DNA from: Cryptomeria japonica
Taxonomy: Eukaryota; Streptophyta; Pinopsida; Cupressales; Cupressaceae
NCBI RefSeq assembly: GCF_030272615.1
Contig: NC_081406.1
Coordinates: 217,194,997 to 217,258,996, forward strand
Length of the DNA stretch: 64,000 nucleotides
Direction of reading: 5' to 3'
Position numbers and translations under genes: made by a program. A model generated the notes under the pieces. That model saw only the letters and a program-made list of their open reading frames with translations, was not told the origin of the DNA and made no database searches. Positions 35,450-49,484 of this stretch are shown piece by piece. How positions within the stretch are numbered: the first letter of the stretch is position 1; each line of letters opens with the position of its first letter.

Positions 35450-36850
35450 TCTCGGTCTAGATTTTTTTGAAGGTGCTGCTCTCCAAAGTAGATTAAGGCC
35501 CTGTTGCTATTTCCTTTTGAGTTATAGTTTCTAGAGTTTTCTGGCCTCTTTTTTAAAGAGCCTTGAACAAGGGAGATGAAGACATAGGAGTTTGTGAAAT
35601 GGACAAATGATTGGAATAATCAACTCCAAGGTGCCATTGTCTACCTCATCAATTTTTTCAACGTCAACATCATTGGCAACCCTATTAACTATTTGAGACC
35701 CCGCATTAATAGTTAAATTTTCTGCTAAGAACTCCAATCCGTCTTCCTAAAAAAAAAATTAAATTCACATGCGTAGAGATAGTTTGGAGACTAAGCATCG
35801 AAATCAAATCATGTGTTGGGATGACTTCTTTCTACAAGAGTTCTCTGACTGTTCACCTCGTTCAGGGATTGAACCAGGTTCTAGATTTTCCTTAGACAAT
35901 GAGAGAGGCAGCAGACTAGCTTTGAGATTATAACTATCTGGCTGAATAATAAGGCAACTGAAAAGGACCCAGAGCACACCCCTTGCGGCAACGAGGGTGG
36001 CCTGAAGATTTGGGAAGCAAAGATCTAGATAATACAAATGAATTTCTTCTCTGAGTGCAAAGGCATGGCCAGATCGAATGATTTTTCAAGAGCTCCTTGG
36101 AGGCGAGAAATACAAAGACCAATTGATGTTTTATTTAATGTAGCTATACCATGCATAGAAAAGGATGTCTTTCTTAGCAAACTATGAAGGACAGGACATG
36201 GTATGGTATAGTGAGGAGATTGTCAATGGAATTATTTCTGACAATTACTGACAAAATGTTTCCTCCTTCGTACCTATCTCTAGGAAAAGGGATGAGTCGC
36301 TTCGTTCCACAAGACTCCTCTTTCGAATAAAGATTTGGGCATGAAGTATCAAAATAGCCAAGTAGATGACAGTGGGTAAAAACACTTTTTGGTAATTCTA
36401 TAATAATATTCTGAATCATTACTCCATATTTTAAAAGGATGTGTAACAGCTTTGGTAATTCTTTAGTAGTATTAAGGCAGATGCAAATCCTTACTGAAGG
36501 TTGGGGTTTTCGAAGAATATGAAATCACTTTTTTAGGAAGATCCCCAATCGGTTAGCTAAATCTTCAAAAATATTGAGTTCCCTTTACTCCATTGGAAGA
36601 CAAGGGAGCTGAATCCAGAAAGGAGTGATTGTATACAATAGTATTCAATAATAGGAGTTCGAGATGAATTTGAATCCCATTGAATCTCCATTCATTAGCC
36701 ATGCTTCACACATCAATCCAATTTTATATTACTTACCCTTCTAAAATATTATGAGCAAATTTGTAAGGTGGATAGTCGGTTACTACAAATTTTTCCAATA
36801 TGGCAGAGCATTTAATCATATTGCTTGCTATAGAAAGAAAGATTTTATTC
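35450..36850 (-). pseudogene. ORF1-like region of LINE L1, highly decayed
   Basis: Minus-strand fragments upstream of the endonuclease fit the place of ORF1, the nucleic-acid-binding protein. At about 36330-36400 a CCHC-like phrase HCHLLGYFDTSCPNL is preceded by PKSVF, as in the zinc-knuckle part of plant L1 ORF1. Around 36540-36780 phrases such as WRFNGIQIHLE and NYPPYKFA can be read between stops. A polar tail lies at 35530-35740. Assignment rests mostly on position and the single zinc-knuckle trace. Confidence 0.5.
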
Positions 36851-38400
36851 TGTTATTAAAGATGAAATGGTGTACTAGAAATATTTTCTAGTAAGAACAT
36901 TTCATTCAAGAATGGAGTAACAACAATGAAAATGATGACGATTGATTAATAATAATGAAGTTATGTTTATTGATATTATTTTTTATTATATTGATAGTTT
37001 TAGTTACGTTCTTTAAATCAAAATAGTTTATTAGTAATATCAAATTATTTCAAATTAAACAAGGATTTGTTTTGCATTTTATTTTGATTGATTCTATTAT
37101 ATTTTGGCATGGTCATGCCTATTCTTTCTTTGGTTCTTGTGTTTATTTTTAAGTTTTCTTGTATGTTTTTTTTGTTTGACTATTTTGTTCATTCTATTTC
37201 TTTGTGTTTTATTTATTTTTGTAAAATGGATTTATTCACACATTTTCTACATACATTTGCTTGAGGGAGAAAGCCTGTAAACAAACATAACAGAGATAAT
37301 ACGAAGAAAAATAGTTATTTGCATTGGAATGAATTACGCACTTCTAAAGATTAAGATAATGTGAAGAATGCATTGATAAGGTTGACATTTGTATGTACCG
37401 ACTAAAGGGAAAATCCTTTAGACACGTGTACTTTCTTTGAAAGGAGCTTAACCTCAAGTGCATCTTGAACCTAGGATCAGCTTTAGCACAATCTACTAAT
37501 GCGGAAAATTGTAGAGGCAATGAGAAACATTGGTATTTATATCAATTGTTAATCTTCCTTAAAATATTAAAGAAAGACCCCTCTTTTAGATTTCTCTACA
37601 GCTCTAGAGTAGGCCAATGGTCATCCTCCACTGAGGTTTTGCTATTCTCTCTCACTTAGGTGCTCTCTTTGTGATTTTGGTGACATCCGTTGGGTATTTG
37701 GGTATGTTGGTTTGATTTCTCTTGGTTTGGTCTTATTGTGCTTTGGTTTTATTTAATGATTTTAAATAATTTCCCACTCTACATTGTTAAACCCTTTCAT
37801 CCATATTTATTTGAGTCTTGTTGTGTGTCTGGCATACAAGAGGATTAATGGAAGGTGGTGACAAGGCAATAGGTGAGCCCCTCGATGACCTGGAAGGGGC
37901 AAGTGCTCTCAATGGTAGTAGTAAAGGTGGTGGATAGTCTTTTCAATACATCATGGTGGAAAAACATAGTGAGAGCATTCTAGAATCTATTGAATTCAAA
38001 GCCATTGGTGATGGTGGGCACTATGGAGATCAATTATTAGGAGTAGGACGTAAGTTCCCTCATAAGTTTGACATCATTTCTAACTCTGATATAGTTGTTG
38101 CTGTGGATAAGGAAGAGAAAAGGTTAAAAATGTGGCAATTTTTCTCGTTGCTTTGGATTGCAATAAAATTCCTACTAGAAATCTTATGGATGGATTGTTT
38201 AATAGTGTTTGGAATTAAAAGTTAGGTTTTCATCTATAAAATGATTCAAAGGTCTATTCCTAGTATTTTTCAAAAAGGAAATGTTGTCTTTCGAGCAACT
38301 GCTTGGTATCTAGAGGTTTTGAATGAGGAGCTTTTGGCCCTCTCATACCATAGATGGGTTACTATTAAAAAAGGTTTCCTTGCAATTGTGGGCATTTTCA
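36850..38400. other. Unassigned stretch
   Basis: No recognisable gene. A plus-strand open segment at 37840-38225 (MEGGDKAIGEPLDD..., then VEKHSESILESIEFKAIGDGGHYGD) looks more protein-like than the rest and continues with stops to about 38400. It may be the start of a LINE ORF1, but I could not confirm any domain. The remainder is T-rich and AT-rich. Confidence 0.35.
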
Positions 38401-38403
38401 ATT

Positions 38404-39320
38404 AAAAACATTCCTAGACTGACATATAAAATTCAATCTCTCACATCAAATATTATATAGCCATGATTCTATATCAAACATCAATATAAATTCATGTTCT
38501 TATATCAGCTATCATCGTAAATTTGTGCTCCCATTTAAAATACTAATGTAAACTTGTTCTCCCATATCAAATAACAAAATTATATCTTTAAACATATAAA
38601 ATTGTTGATGAAAAAATTATAAATACATATACAACAATGTTGCCATTGGCATTAGAAATTATACATGATGCCTTGTGCAATGACCCCTCAATCTAATAGA
38701 GGTTGCAATTTTCAGACTGGCGAGTCATTACACAAGGCATCATGCACAATTTCCACTTCAAGGGAGACATTATTGCCTAGGTATTAAAAAATTTTCTATT
38801 AATGATTTTATATGGTTCATGATTTAGTTTCATTATTTGAGATGGGAGCTTGAGATTTTGTTGATGTTTTAAATGGGACTACAAGTTTATGTTGATGTTT
38901 GATATGAGAGCATTGGTTTGTCTTGATTTTTTAAATGGGAGCACAAATTCATGTTGATTTTTTATACAAGTGGACAAGTTTATACTAATGTTCAATATGA
39001 GAGTATGGATTTATGTTGATATCTCTTCGATTGAGACCCAAAGATTCATGAGTTTATGTAATTGTTTCAAATAGGAGCACAAGTTTATGTTGATGTTTGA
39101 TATGAGAGTATGAGTTTATATTTTGATATTTGAAATTGGAATATGGATTTATGTTGACATCTTTTTGATTGAGAACTAAAGATTAATGACTTTATATTCA
39201 TATTTTAAATCAAAACATTAGTTTATTTTGATGTTTGATATGGGAACACCAATTTATGTTGATGTTTGATAGGGTGTATGAATTTGTGTCGATATATTCT
39301 CAATTGAGAATAAAAGACAA
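38404..39320. repeat. Degenerate repeat array arranged as an inverted repeat
   Basis: From about 38815 to 39320 the plus strand repeats phrases like 'tttatgttgatgtttgatatgagag' and 'ttaaatgggagcacaagtt' every 35-70 bases. From 38404 to 38600 the same phrases occur in reverse complement ('ctcatatcaaacatcaat', 'gctcccatttaaaat'). The two arms face each other across a 30-bp hairpin at 38655-38753. No coding content. It could be a foldback or MITE-type element, or the product of an inverted duplication. Confidence 0.75.
38655..38753. repeat. 30-bp inverted repeat with a 39-base loop
   Basis: Arms 38655-38684 and 38724-38753 pair at about 27 of 30 positions around the core atgatgccttgtg. It sits at the symmetry centre of the surrounding inverted array. 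As RNA it would form a stable hairpin of microRNA-precursor size. Confidence 0.88.
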
Positions 39321-41141
<1,821 letters not shown>

Positions 41142-41355
41142 AACATATAGGCAATAGAGGAACTGCAACTTTAAGCTCTGTAACTTTCCCGCTCACTGCA
41201 ACTTTGAATTTCTATGATGGTTGTCGTTTCCACAGGGGAGGGCCCATCCTCCCCGTAACTTGAGCCCCCCTGCTCAACTACAGGTGTGCCTGGATCTGGC
41301 ACTTGTGCTATGCTTCTAGAGTACTGGGTGGGCTCCCTTGGTTGGAGATTCTATC

Positions 41356-42828
41356 ATGGAGGTCTGTAACGTGGTTATGCACAAGGTTCCCTCCCATGTG
41401 AAGATTCTAAATGTGACTTATCACTTGGATTCTCATAGAAAGGATCCCAAGACTGATGGTGTGGGGCCTTTGTCTAGGGAGGCTCAAGCAAGCAAATGGA
41501 AAGGCACTCTTGTTGGAAGTACTAAGTCAGGGTCATCGAATCGGCTGGCAAAGGTCACTGTTGGTGAGGATGGTCTTGAAATTTGTCTCCCCGATAGTAT
41601 TATAGATAATATCACCTCCTCCCTACACCTCTTCTTAGTGGGGAGATTCTTGGCCTTTAGACCCATGATTGACATGGTCAGAAGATGGGCTGGTTCGAGA
41701 TGGAAACTAAAAGATAGTGTCACTGTCTCTGCTATGTTAGGTGGGTTCTTTTTATTTAGGTTCACTACTGAAGAAGACTTTATTTACATTCTCTTTGGTT
41801 CTTGGTCTTATGGCAAACAGTGTTTGGCCCTCTCTAAGTGGAAGTCGGGGTTTGACCCTAGTGTTGATCTCGTCAGACTTGCATTTGTTCAGATTAGACT
41901 CCCTGGCCTCCCTTTGGAATTCTAGGAGGAGACCATTTTTAGATGGATTGGCAACTCTTTTGATCAGTTTATTGCCGCTGACAATGTTACGATGCAAAAT
42001 TCTAGACTCATTTATGCTTGCCTATGTGTGAATGTGGTTGTTAACAACCCCCACCCTAACTTCATCACTCTCAAATCTAAATGGGGTAAATGGACACAAG
42101 CTATTGTCTACAAGAACACCTCCCTTTGTTGCCAAGGATGTGGAAAACATGGCCATGTGATAGCTAACAGTTCGGCCCCTCCACCTTCGGAGGAAAAACA
42201 AAAAGAGAAACTATCCTCCCTGAGAATTGTCAATAAGGACTTGACAGTAATTAATGTCCCCCCCCCCATAGTCTCCCAATTACTGACAAAATTGAGGATC
42301 CGATCAAGGACTCGAAGGAAAAGGATGATTCTCAAGTTCCTATTGAGGAGGGCTACTGCTTCTTGGAGGGTATTCTTAATATGATGAAGACCCCTGACCA
42401 CAAACCAACACCCGCCTCCTTGGGGAACTGCTTAGATCTGGAACTAGAAGAAGGAGAGATCTCCCAAAGGAAGGTAGAACATGAAGGACTAAAATTTGAG
42501 GAGTGCTTTAGAGAGAAGAAGGGGTACAATGAGGCTACACCAAATGTGCTTAAATTTATGAATCCCAATACTAAGGGGGAAAATGGGAGGATTATATGGT
42601 GTTGAGGGGCTGAACCCATGCCCCCCAAAGTGAATGACCTAGATCCAAGATCCTCTTCCATAGCTACTTGTATGGAATCTACTGGGAAGATCACTATAAC
42701 CTTTTTCTCTCAAGGTAGTCGATCTGCCCCTTCTTCACCTGTGGATAAAGTGAAAGTGGAATGGCAAGAACCAAAAATAAATACTAGAGGAAACAAGAAG
42801 GCAGATGTTGGCAATGACTCTAAATGAG
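41356..42828 (+). pseudogene. LINE L2 ORF1, DUF4283-type RNA-binding protein, broken
   Basis: ORF1 of plant L1 LINEs encodes an RNA-chaperone-like protein that packages the transcript. The first ATG in frame is at 41356. The DUF4283-type fold is suggested at about 41600-41900: LVGRFLAFRPMIDMVRRWA, VSAMLGGFFLFRFTTEEDF and FGSWSYGKQCLALSKW, then LPGLPLEF followed by a TAG. A zinc knuckle CQGCGKHGHVIANS at about 42130-42170 has lost its last cysteine. A run of ten C at 42258-42267 marks a frameshift, after which the acidic tail continues in another frame to 42828. The domain order matches plant LINE ORF1. Closest plausible alternative: a host DUF4283 gene, excluded by the following ORF2 and the flanking TSD. 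Confidence 0.88.
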
Positions 42829-42959
42829 GAAGACGCTTTGAGAGGACCCTTAGAACTAAGGTAATGGCTAGACAAATCGCCAGTGGGTGGCAATTTTCTC
42901 TAGAGACATCTCAAAAAGGCAAGAAATGAAGTTCCTTTCATGAAACTTAAGAGGCTTAA

Positions 42960-45900
42960 ACAACCCTCAGAAGCTAGTATTCTCTTAAGTAATGCATAGT
43001 AACCAATAAGGTTGATATTATTCTAATCCAGGAAGTGAAAATGACCTATCAAAAATTTACTTCTCTTGTGGATAATATATAGCCTAGTGTTGCCTTCTAT
43101 TATAGTGAGGCAGAAGGAGCTTCAGGTGGAGTTGCAACGCTTTGGAATAAGAATAAGTTGGATGGGAATGTTGTTGGCCTTTCTCATAGTTTTCTTGCTA
43201 TAAGGTTCACTCTGAATAACTTTTCCTAGTACTTATTCAACATATATGCTCCTAATACTAGAAATGCTCAGGCTCTGGTGTGGGAGGAAATCTCTATCTT
43301 CATGGATAATAATAAGAAGGCTTTGTTCATGTTAGTCAGTGACTTTAACACCACTCTTTATCCCTCGAAGAAGTTAGGAGGTCTAACTAATTACAGTGAT
43401 AGCATGCTTGACTTTTCCAAATTCATTAGGAAAAATGACATATTAGATCTAGACCTTCGTGGGAATCCTTTCACATCATCTAACAACATAAAATACTCCA
43501 ATCTTATTCAGGTCAGGTTGGATAGATTTCTGGTCTCAGCTAAGTGGGACCTTAGTAACAATTCCTCTCTCTTGAACCTCCATCGCACTATTTCTGACCA
43601 TTCCCCGACCCTCCTTTCTTGGTTTGATAGACCGGTCTCGGGCCCCATACCCTTTAGGGATGAGATTATGTGGCACTCTCCCCTTGATTTAAAACAGTGC
43701 ATACAAAATTGGTGGAACTATCCTATTCAAGGTTCTGCTATGTTTAGAATCTCTAAAAAGCTGGAGATAATCAAAAGGGAGGTTAGAGCTCGGAATAAAT
43801 TGTCCTATGGTGACATCTTTAAGAGAAAGAAGGAGGTTGAAACCAAACTGGACCACCTCTAGAGAATCATTGTTGAGGGGGTTACCTTGATGGATACCCA
43901 TAAAGAGGAGGAACGTTGGAGACAAAAATGGAGAGAAATCATGAGCCTCGAAGAGATCTATTGGAAGCAAAGATCCAAGATCCAGTGGTTAACTGAGGGG
44001 GATAGGAGTACCTCCTTCCACAGGCCTACTTCAAAGCATAAAAGGAGAAACACTATCCACTCCATTTTCAATGACAAAAATGAAGAATTGGTGGAGAGTA
44101 ATGATATTGGGCAATGGGTGTCTCTTTTCTTTACTAATTCTTACACTAATGAAAGGGCGATAGAACCTACTGAGGTAAGTGATAAGATTCTCAATCTTAT
44201 TCCTCAAGTCCTGAATGACGCTGATAATGAGCTGCTAATGTGTCAAGTGTCTAAAGAGGAAGTTAAAGAGGCAGTTTTTGCTATGGCTGCCTTTAAGGCC
44301 CCAGGCCTCGATGGCTTCCCTCCAGCCTTCTTTCAGGTGTTTTTGGAAATTGTGAAGTATGAATTAATCAAAGCCACCAGGGACTTCATTCGCATGGGGA
44401 ACCTACTAAAGAAATTGAATAAAACTTTCATTGTGTTGGTCCCCAAAGTTCCAGATCCTAAGTTTATAACTGCTTATCATCTTATTATCTTGTGCAATTT
44501 AGTTTACAAAATATTTTCTAAAGTTGTTGTCAACTGAATCAAACCCCTTCTTGATAGATGTATTAGCCCCTCTCAAAGGGTTTTTGTTCTTGGGAGGCAT
44601 ATCCTCCATCCGGTCATAACTACTCATGAAGTCATCCATTCCATTGAGAAGAGTTGCAACCTAGGTATGACTTTTAAACTTGACATCTCTAAGGCTTGTG
44701 ATAAAGTTAACTAGAATTTCCTATATGTTGTCCTATCCAAGATGGGATTCCAAGGAAGATTCCTCAATGTTATCAAGGTGGCTATGGAAAGTGTTCAATA
44801 CTTGGTGATTGTCAACAACACCCCTTGGGGATTCTTCAAGGTTGGGAAGGGCCTAATGCAGGGGGGGCATCTTTCACCTTACTTGTTTATTATGGTGGAA
44901 GAAGTTTTGAGCAGTAACTTCTCCCACTAAATCAGGAATAAAAGAATCTCGGGAGTGAAAGTGGCTTCTACCCTTCCCCCAGTGGTTATGCAGCAATTTC
45001 TTGACGACACTTTCCTATTTGGCCAGTCCTTTGTTATTGAAGCTAAAGAATGGAAACACTTGTTGGAGGATTACACTTTGGCCTCAGGGCAACTTATCTA
45101 CTATGATAAGAGAACAATCTATTTTTTCAACATGGATAGGAATCTCCAATGTAAACTTATCCAAATTCTTAGATGTTGTGTTTCTAATCTTCCTGATTCC
45201 TACCTGGGACTTCCCCTCATGATTAAGGAGGTTACCCCCTAGTTCTGGGAGTCTATCATGGAAAGAAAGCAGAAGAAATTTGTTGGCTGGACTAGAAAAA
45301 CTTTGAGCAACACTGGCAAACCTCGGCTTCTATCGACCTCTCTTCAAGGTGTCCCGGTCTATTTTCTATCTCTATTTAAGATCTCCATTGCTATGGCTGA
45401 GAAACTTGAGAAAATCCAAATAAGTTTTCTGTGGATGGGTATGGAGTAAAAATCTAGACTCAGTCTTGTCAATTGGGAGGTGGTGTGCAAGCCCAAGTAC
45501 ATGGGAGGCCTAGGGATGAAAAAAAAATTGGACCTAAATAAGGCCTTGTTGACTAAAATTGGATGGAATCTTGTGAAGGACATAGATGACTGGAGTAAGA
45601 TTATGCATGCTAAGTACTTCAACCACACTACCTTCTCTTCCCTTTTATCTTCTCATGACCTCCCGCCTAGCTCTAAAATATGGAACAACATTGTCAAAAA
45701 TTGGAAGTTACTTAAGGGAGGTCTAAAATGGCAGTTGGGCAATGGTGAGAAGATTAGATTCTGGGAGAATAACTAGATTAGGGATAGACCCCTGGCCTCT
45801 AACCGCTTCAATTGGCTTATGGGAAGTCTAAAGGTCTCATTCGGTCCTCTCATGATGAATTACATATCCCCCCATCACCGCTGGCTGAGGCTTGTTGATG

Positions 45901-47130
45901 GTCTAGGAGATAACACTCATTTGGGTCATTTGGTAGGGGATATTCAGTCTCTTCTTGAGGAGGTTAGGATTTCCCGATTCCCTCATGCTAACAATTTTGT
46001 CTAGGCTATGAATCCCTCTGGGTCTTTCAATGTCAAGTCAGCCTATAATCTCTTGATCCCTCCTACCAATGACTGCTACAACAGGAGGAAAGTTTGGAAT
46101 TCACAGATTAGCCCAAAAATAATTTTTTCTAGTGGATAGCTCTGCATGGGAAGATCCTAACCATTGATAACCATAAGAGGAGAGGCTTCCTATTGGCTAA
46201 TTGGTGTGTTTGGTGTAATTGTGTTGGGTAAAGCATCAATCATCTCTTTATTCATTGCCCCTTTGCTTCCATGGTCTAGTGCAAAATCTTACAGAAATTC
46301 AACATCATGTGGACCTTCTCAAAATACTTGCAGCAGTTTATCAAAAACTGGAAGTGCTCGTCTGCTCATCCCCCAATCAGACAGTTTTGGAAACTCATCC
46401 CTCCTCATATCTGTTGGAACATCTAGAAGGAAAGGAACAACCGGATCTTCTGTGATACTAACAACTTTTTTGACACTATGGTTGGTATAATAGAAAAGCT
46501 TCTCAGGGAGAATGTTGTAGTCTACAAACGGAGAAAACCATAATTTGTTCCTTTGGAGATGGATTGTAATTGGGTTAGGATATCGAATCTGCCTAATGAC
46601 TTTCTCCGATATGACAATTCTAAAAGGTTAGAGAGGCTCAACACTAGATGGGTGGCCCCTTCCCCCTCATGGTTTAAACTCAACTTTGATGGTGTCGCTC
46701 ATAGTGGGGTTGTGGCGAGAGGTGGAATTATAAGGGACAACTTGGGAAATCTGGTTCTGGTCTATGTTGGTAATTTTGGTTCAGCTTTGAGTAACATGGC
46801 TGAAGCCTTAGCACTCTTTTGGGGACTTAAATTGGCTCTCGCTATTGATGCTAAAAGATTGATCATTGAAGGAGATTCTAAGTTGATCATTGAGGCGGGA
46901 TGATTAGCAACATTCTCAAGGACATATGGTCTATTATTGTTTGGCTATAGATTTTCACATTCAACATATTTATAGAGAGGGTGATTCAGTGGCAGACTCC
47001 CTGGCTGTGGCGGGCCTTGAGATGAAAGGTATGAGGTGCTAGAAACACTTGGCATCACTTTTTGACAAACAAAATTCCCTCATAGGGAGAGATCAAAACT
47101 TCCTTACCAGCCAATCATTTGCTATGGTTT
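42960..47130 (+). pseudogene. LINE L2 ORF2: endonuclease, reverse transcriptase, zinc finger, RNase H
   Basis: One frame runs from about 43000 to 46120, interrupted by about eleven stops, mostly TAG. The endonuclease (43020-43640) shows LIQEVKM, FNIYAPN, VSDFNTTL (usually GDFN) and ISDHSP. RT (44270-45250) shows AFKAPGLDGFPPAFFQ, VLVPKVPDP, GLMQGGHLSPYLF and FLDDTFLFG in place of the usual FADD. The zf-RVT region is at about 46180-46290 (FLLANWCVWC...HCPFASMVW) in a shifted frame. RNase H (46650-47030) shows KLNFDGVAH, GGIIRDNLGNLVL, EALALFWGLKLA, IIEGDSKLII and YREGDSVADSLA. A C-terminal RNase H is typical of one plant L1 branch. The FADD and GDFN substitutions suggest loss of activity independent of the stops. 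Confidence 0.93.
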
Positions 47131-47636
47131 AATTCACGGGTGGACGTATTGGTCTTTCTGCGAAGTCAAGATGAAGGCGAAAAATTCAAATTTGAATTGG
47201 GCGGGATATGCCAAGGTGGCCAACAGTGGTCCCCATATTCTTCACCACTCTAATCTGGCGATGGTGTGTCTGGCCACCTACATTTTTGTTACTGATGGAT
47301 TGCAGTTGCAAGTTTTAATCATTAATTTGATAGGCCATAGAAAGTACAATAATTATTGCTATAACTGGGATTCGAGAGTTTTCCAAAATATAGATCTTTA
47401 CAAGTTGGCGGATGAGAGAAGAGGTGTCCTTTTGCATGCTTATCAGAGCTAGCGGATGTGTGCCTTAAGAAGAACCATAAATGATAATTATTGTCATTTT
47501 TATTACACTTCAGCTAAAATTCTGTTGAATTCATTCTTGCTTTTCACACTGGTTTCTCCCTCTGCAAGTCCATTGCCAGTTCGATGCTACTCACCAACAT
47601 CACTATGGAGGAAACTGATATGGGGGGAATTTAGTC
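47131..47636 (+). other. Interval between RNase H and third ORF of LINE L2
   Basis: Contains an open frame at 47171-47452 with no recognised domain. It lies in the same insertion, and could be spacer or the decayed start of the third ORF. Confidence 0.4.
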
Positions 47637-49082
47637 TAGGTTGAGCCGGATATTGTTGATGATTTCCTTCCCAATGACCCTTGTGTTTGGATGTATGTCA
47701 AGGAAGGGGTCATTGTCCCATTCAGGGAAGCCATGATAGGGTTTGATGAAAGTCTCTCCATTAAGTTTGTCAGTAGCTACAATGATAGGAGAGTTGTCAT
47801 GGGGGATATTTATTTTGAAATTAACGCAGATACCATTGCCCAGGCTACGAGCCTATCTACTGAGGGAAGGAAATTAAAGAAGGCTAGGAGGGTCATGGAT
47901 GAAACCAGTATGAACAGATTCTAGAAAGAGGGTGAGGAGCCAGTTAAGTTGTGTGGGGGCTTCAACAGAGAATATCTGCCTTATCTGTGGGACTAGGTGT
48001 GTAAAATTATCATGAAGTATTTTACCCTAGAGGGTAGATATGGGGTTTTCTATTACTACCACTTCCCATTGCTTAATAATTTTCGCAACCATGATACTAT
48101 TTCCTTTCCTTTCTTTTTACTTCATGCTTTGGAATCCACTATTAAAGTTGTTCGTCAATGGATGAGTCACGACAACAATTTCACCATCCTTCAACAGAGT
48201 TTAATGTTTTGTCTGTACAATTTCAACTAGGCCCTGTGTCCACCTAAACCTATCTCTGTCCATCCTACCCCCCTTTCCCAGGCCCCTCTACTAGTGCTAA
48301 AAAGGGAAATAAAAATACCTCAAAATAACATAATACACCCTATCAATCCCCTGGCCACACCCCCCTCATTTCCCCTCCAAAAATTGGGGAAAAAAACAAA
48401 TGTAATCCTTATGCTACCAAAGTTACCTCCAGAAAACCCAGAAAAGAACCCAAGTTCCTATTAGTGGAGTCTGACATGGAAGATGGTGTGACCCCTCGTA
48501 GGTCCAACATATTTGCTGGTAAACCTCATATGAAGCAAATTGTTGTGAAGAATAACTATGTCAAAGATGACGTGGAAGATTCTGAGAAGGAGGAAAGTGA
48601 TAAGGCTGAGGATGACATGGAGGCCACGGAGGGTTCAAAGTATTCTAAGTTGGACACCAACGCCCCTGACTCTGAGACTATGTAGGAAGACAATAAGAAT
48701 ACCTCCCCATTATCTACCAGTTCCCCCCCACATAAACACATCTTTGAGGAGGATGGGAGGAAGTCCGAGGGTGGTCAGAGTGTTGTTGATGGAGGTGAAA
48801 AGGAGGAGGTTGTTCAATGTGTGGGTTGCAAAGCTATCTCTGAGGATCTGAATGGTGTGAAAAAGAAGCTTGACTCTCTAGATACCAAGGTCAACAAAAT
48901 TGCAAAATTTTCTCGTAAGGTCATTTATTTCTCAGCTACTGCTTTGTGCCTCTTGCATTAGGATAAAGATAACTAGGGTGGCTTGGGAGGTGACATCATG
49001 AAGGAACTATTTAAATTCCTTGCTGATGATTGGATCGGGCTACTACTCTCCCAACACTTGGGGGCTAAAAAAAATGATTAAT
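47637..49082 (+). pseudogene. Third coding region of LINE L2, unrecognised protein
   Basis: About 480 codons of protein-like sequence follow RNase H and lie inside the LINE's TSD. One frame runs 47637-48460 with stops at 47922, 47995 and 48229. After one frame change it continues from about 48455 to a stop at 49081. The N-terminal part (PCVWMYVKEGVIVPFREAMIGF, FEINADTIAQATSL, then LPYLWD and ISFPFFLLHALESTI) looks like a folded domain. The middle is proline-rich, and an acidic block follows (about 48555-48650). The C-terminal part (GVKKKLDSLDTKVNKIAKF, about 48850-48910) should form a short coiled coil. The N-terminal phrasing reminds me of ORFs carried by some large plant LTR elements, but I cannot name a family. 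The number of lesions is similar to that in ORF2. Confidence 0.6.
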
Positions 49083-49469
49083 GGGTGTTGCTTTCCTTTT
49101 TTGTTTAAGGTTTCGATTCAGGATTGGCTGGATCCTTGTTATGTTTAATTTCATTATCAGCCCTATGAGGCTTGTTAATACTCTCTTTGTTTTCTTTAGT
49201 TACTGCAGTATGAAAAATATGTGTATTTCTAGGGATAGATGGTTTAAGGTTAGTTTTTTAATGGATACTTGTTGTCTAAGACACTATATGGATGAGATTG
49301 TTATCAATCTTGGGTTATTCTATAGTTGCAGGTGGTTTATGTTTTTGATGATTAAGATAGGGATTGGCTAACTATTGTTTGGTTGATGTGTGTGTGTTGG
49401 TTATGCTCTCTCTGAGGCTTGCTTTGTATTCTAGGCCAGCCCCCTAGTTTTGGCTGCTTTATTATAAAA
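49083..49469 (+). other. 3' UTR and A-rich tail of LINE L2
   Basis: T-rich non-coding sequence ends in 'tttattataaaaa' directly before the right copy of the TSD at 49470. No tandem-repeat tail is seen. Confidence 0.7.
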
Positions 49470-49484
49470 AACATATAGGCAATA

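Larger units (their letters stand above)
27985..36850 (-). mobile_element. LINE L1 (non-LTR retrotransposon), decayed and split by chromovirus H
   Basis: A minus-strand plant L1-type LINE is readable in fragments. An ORF1-like part lies at about 36850-35450, the endonuclease at 35430-34600, the EN-RT linker at 29410-28990 and RT at 28980-28005. The 3' end (zinc finger, RNase H, tail) is missing; the sequence stops near 27985 next to a gypsy LTR. Chromovirus H with its ATGTT duplication occupies the centre. About 500 bases around H (29425-29713 and 34381-34597) do not align with LINE coding sequence. Confidence 0.8.
41142..49484 (+). mobile_element. LINE L2, near full-length, with 15-bp target-site duplication
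   Basis: AACATATAGGCAATA occurs at 41142-41156 and again at 49470-49484, directly after a short A-rich tail (ataaaaa). The inserted unit is therefore 41157-49469, 8.31 kb. In order it contains a GC-richer 5' UTR (41157-41337), ORF1 (DUF4283-type plus zinc knuckle), ORF2 (endonuclease, RT, zinc finger, RNase H), an intervening 0.5 kb, a third coding region (47637-49082) and a 3' UTR. Stops and a few frameshifts show it is inactive, but long frames remain, so it is not very old. Confidence 0.88.

Noticed and set aside
47637-49082. Third coding region of LINE L2 as an independent host gene
   Set aside because: It lies between the RNase H and the tail of the LINE, within the same 15-bp duplication, in the same orientation and with similar decay.
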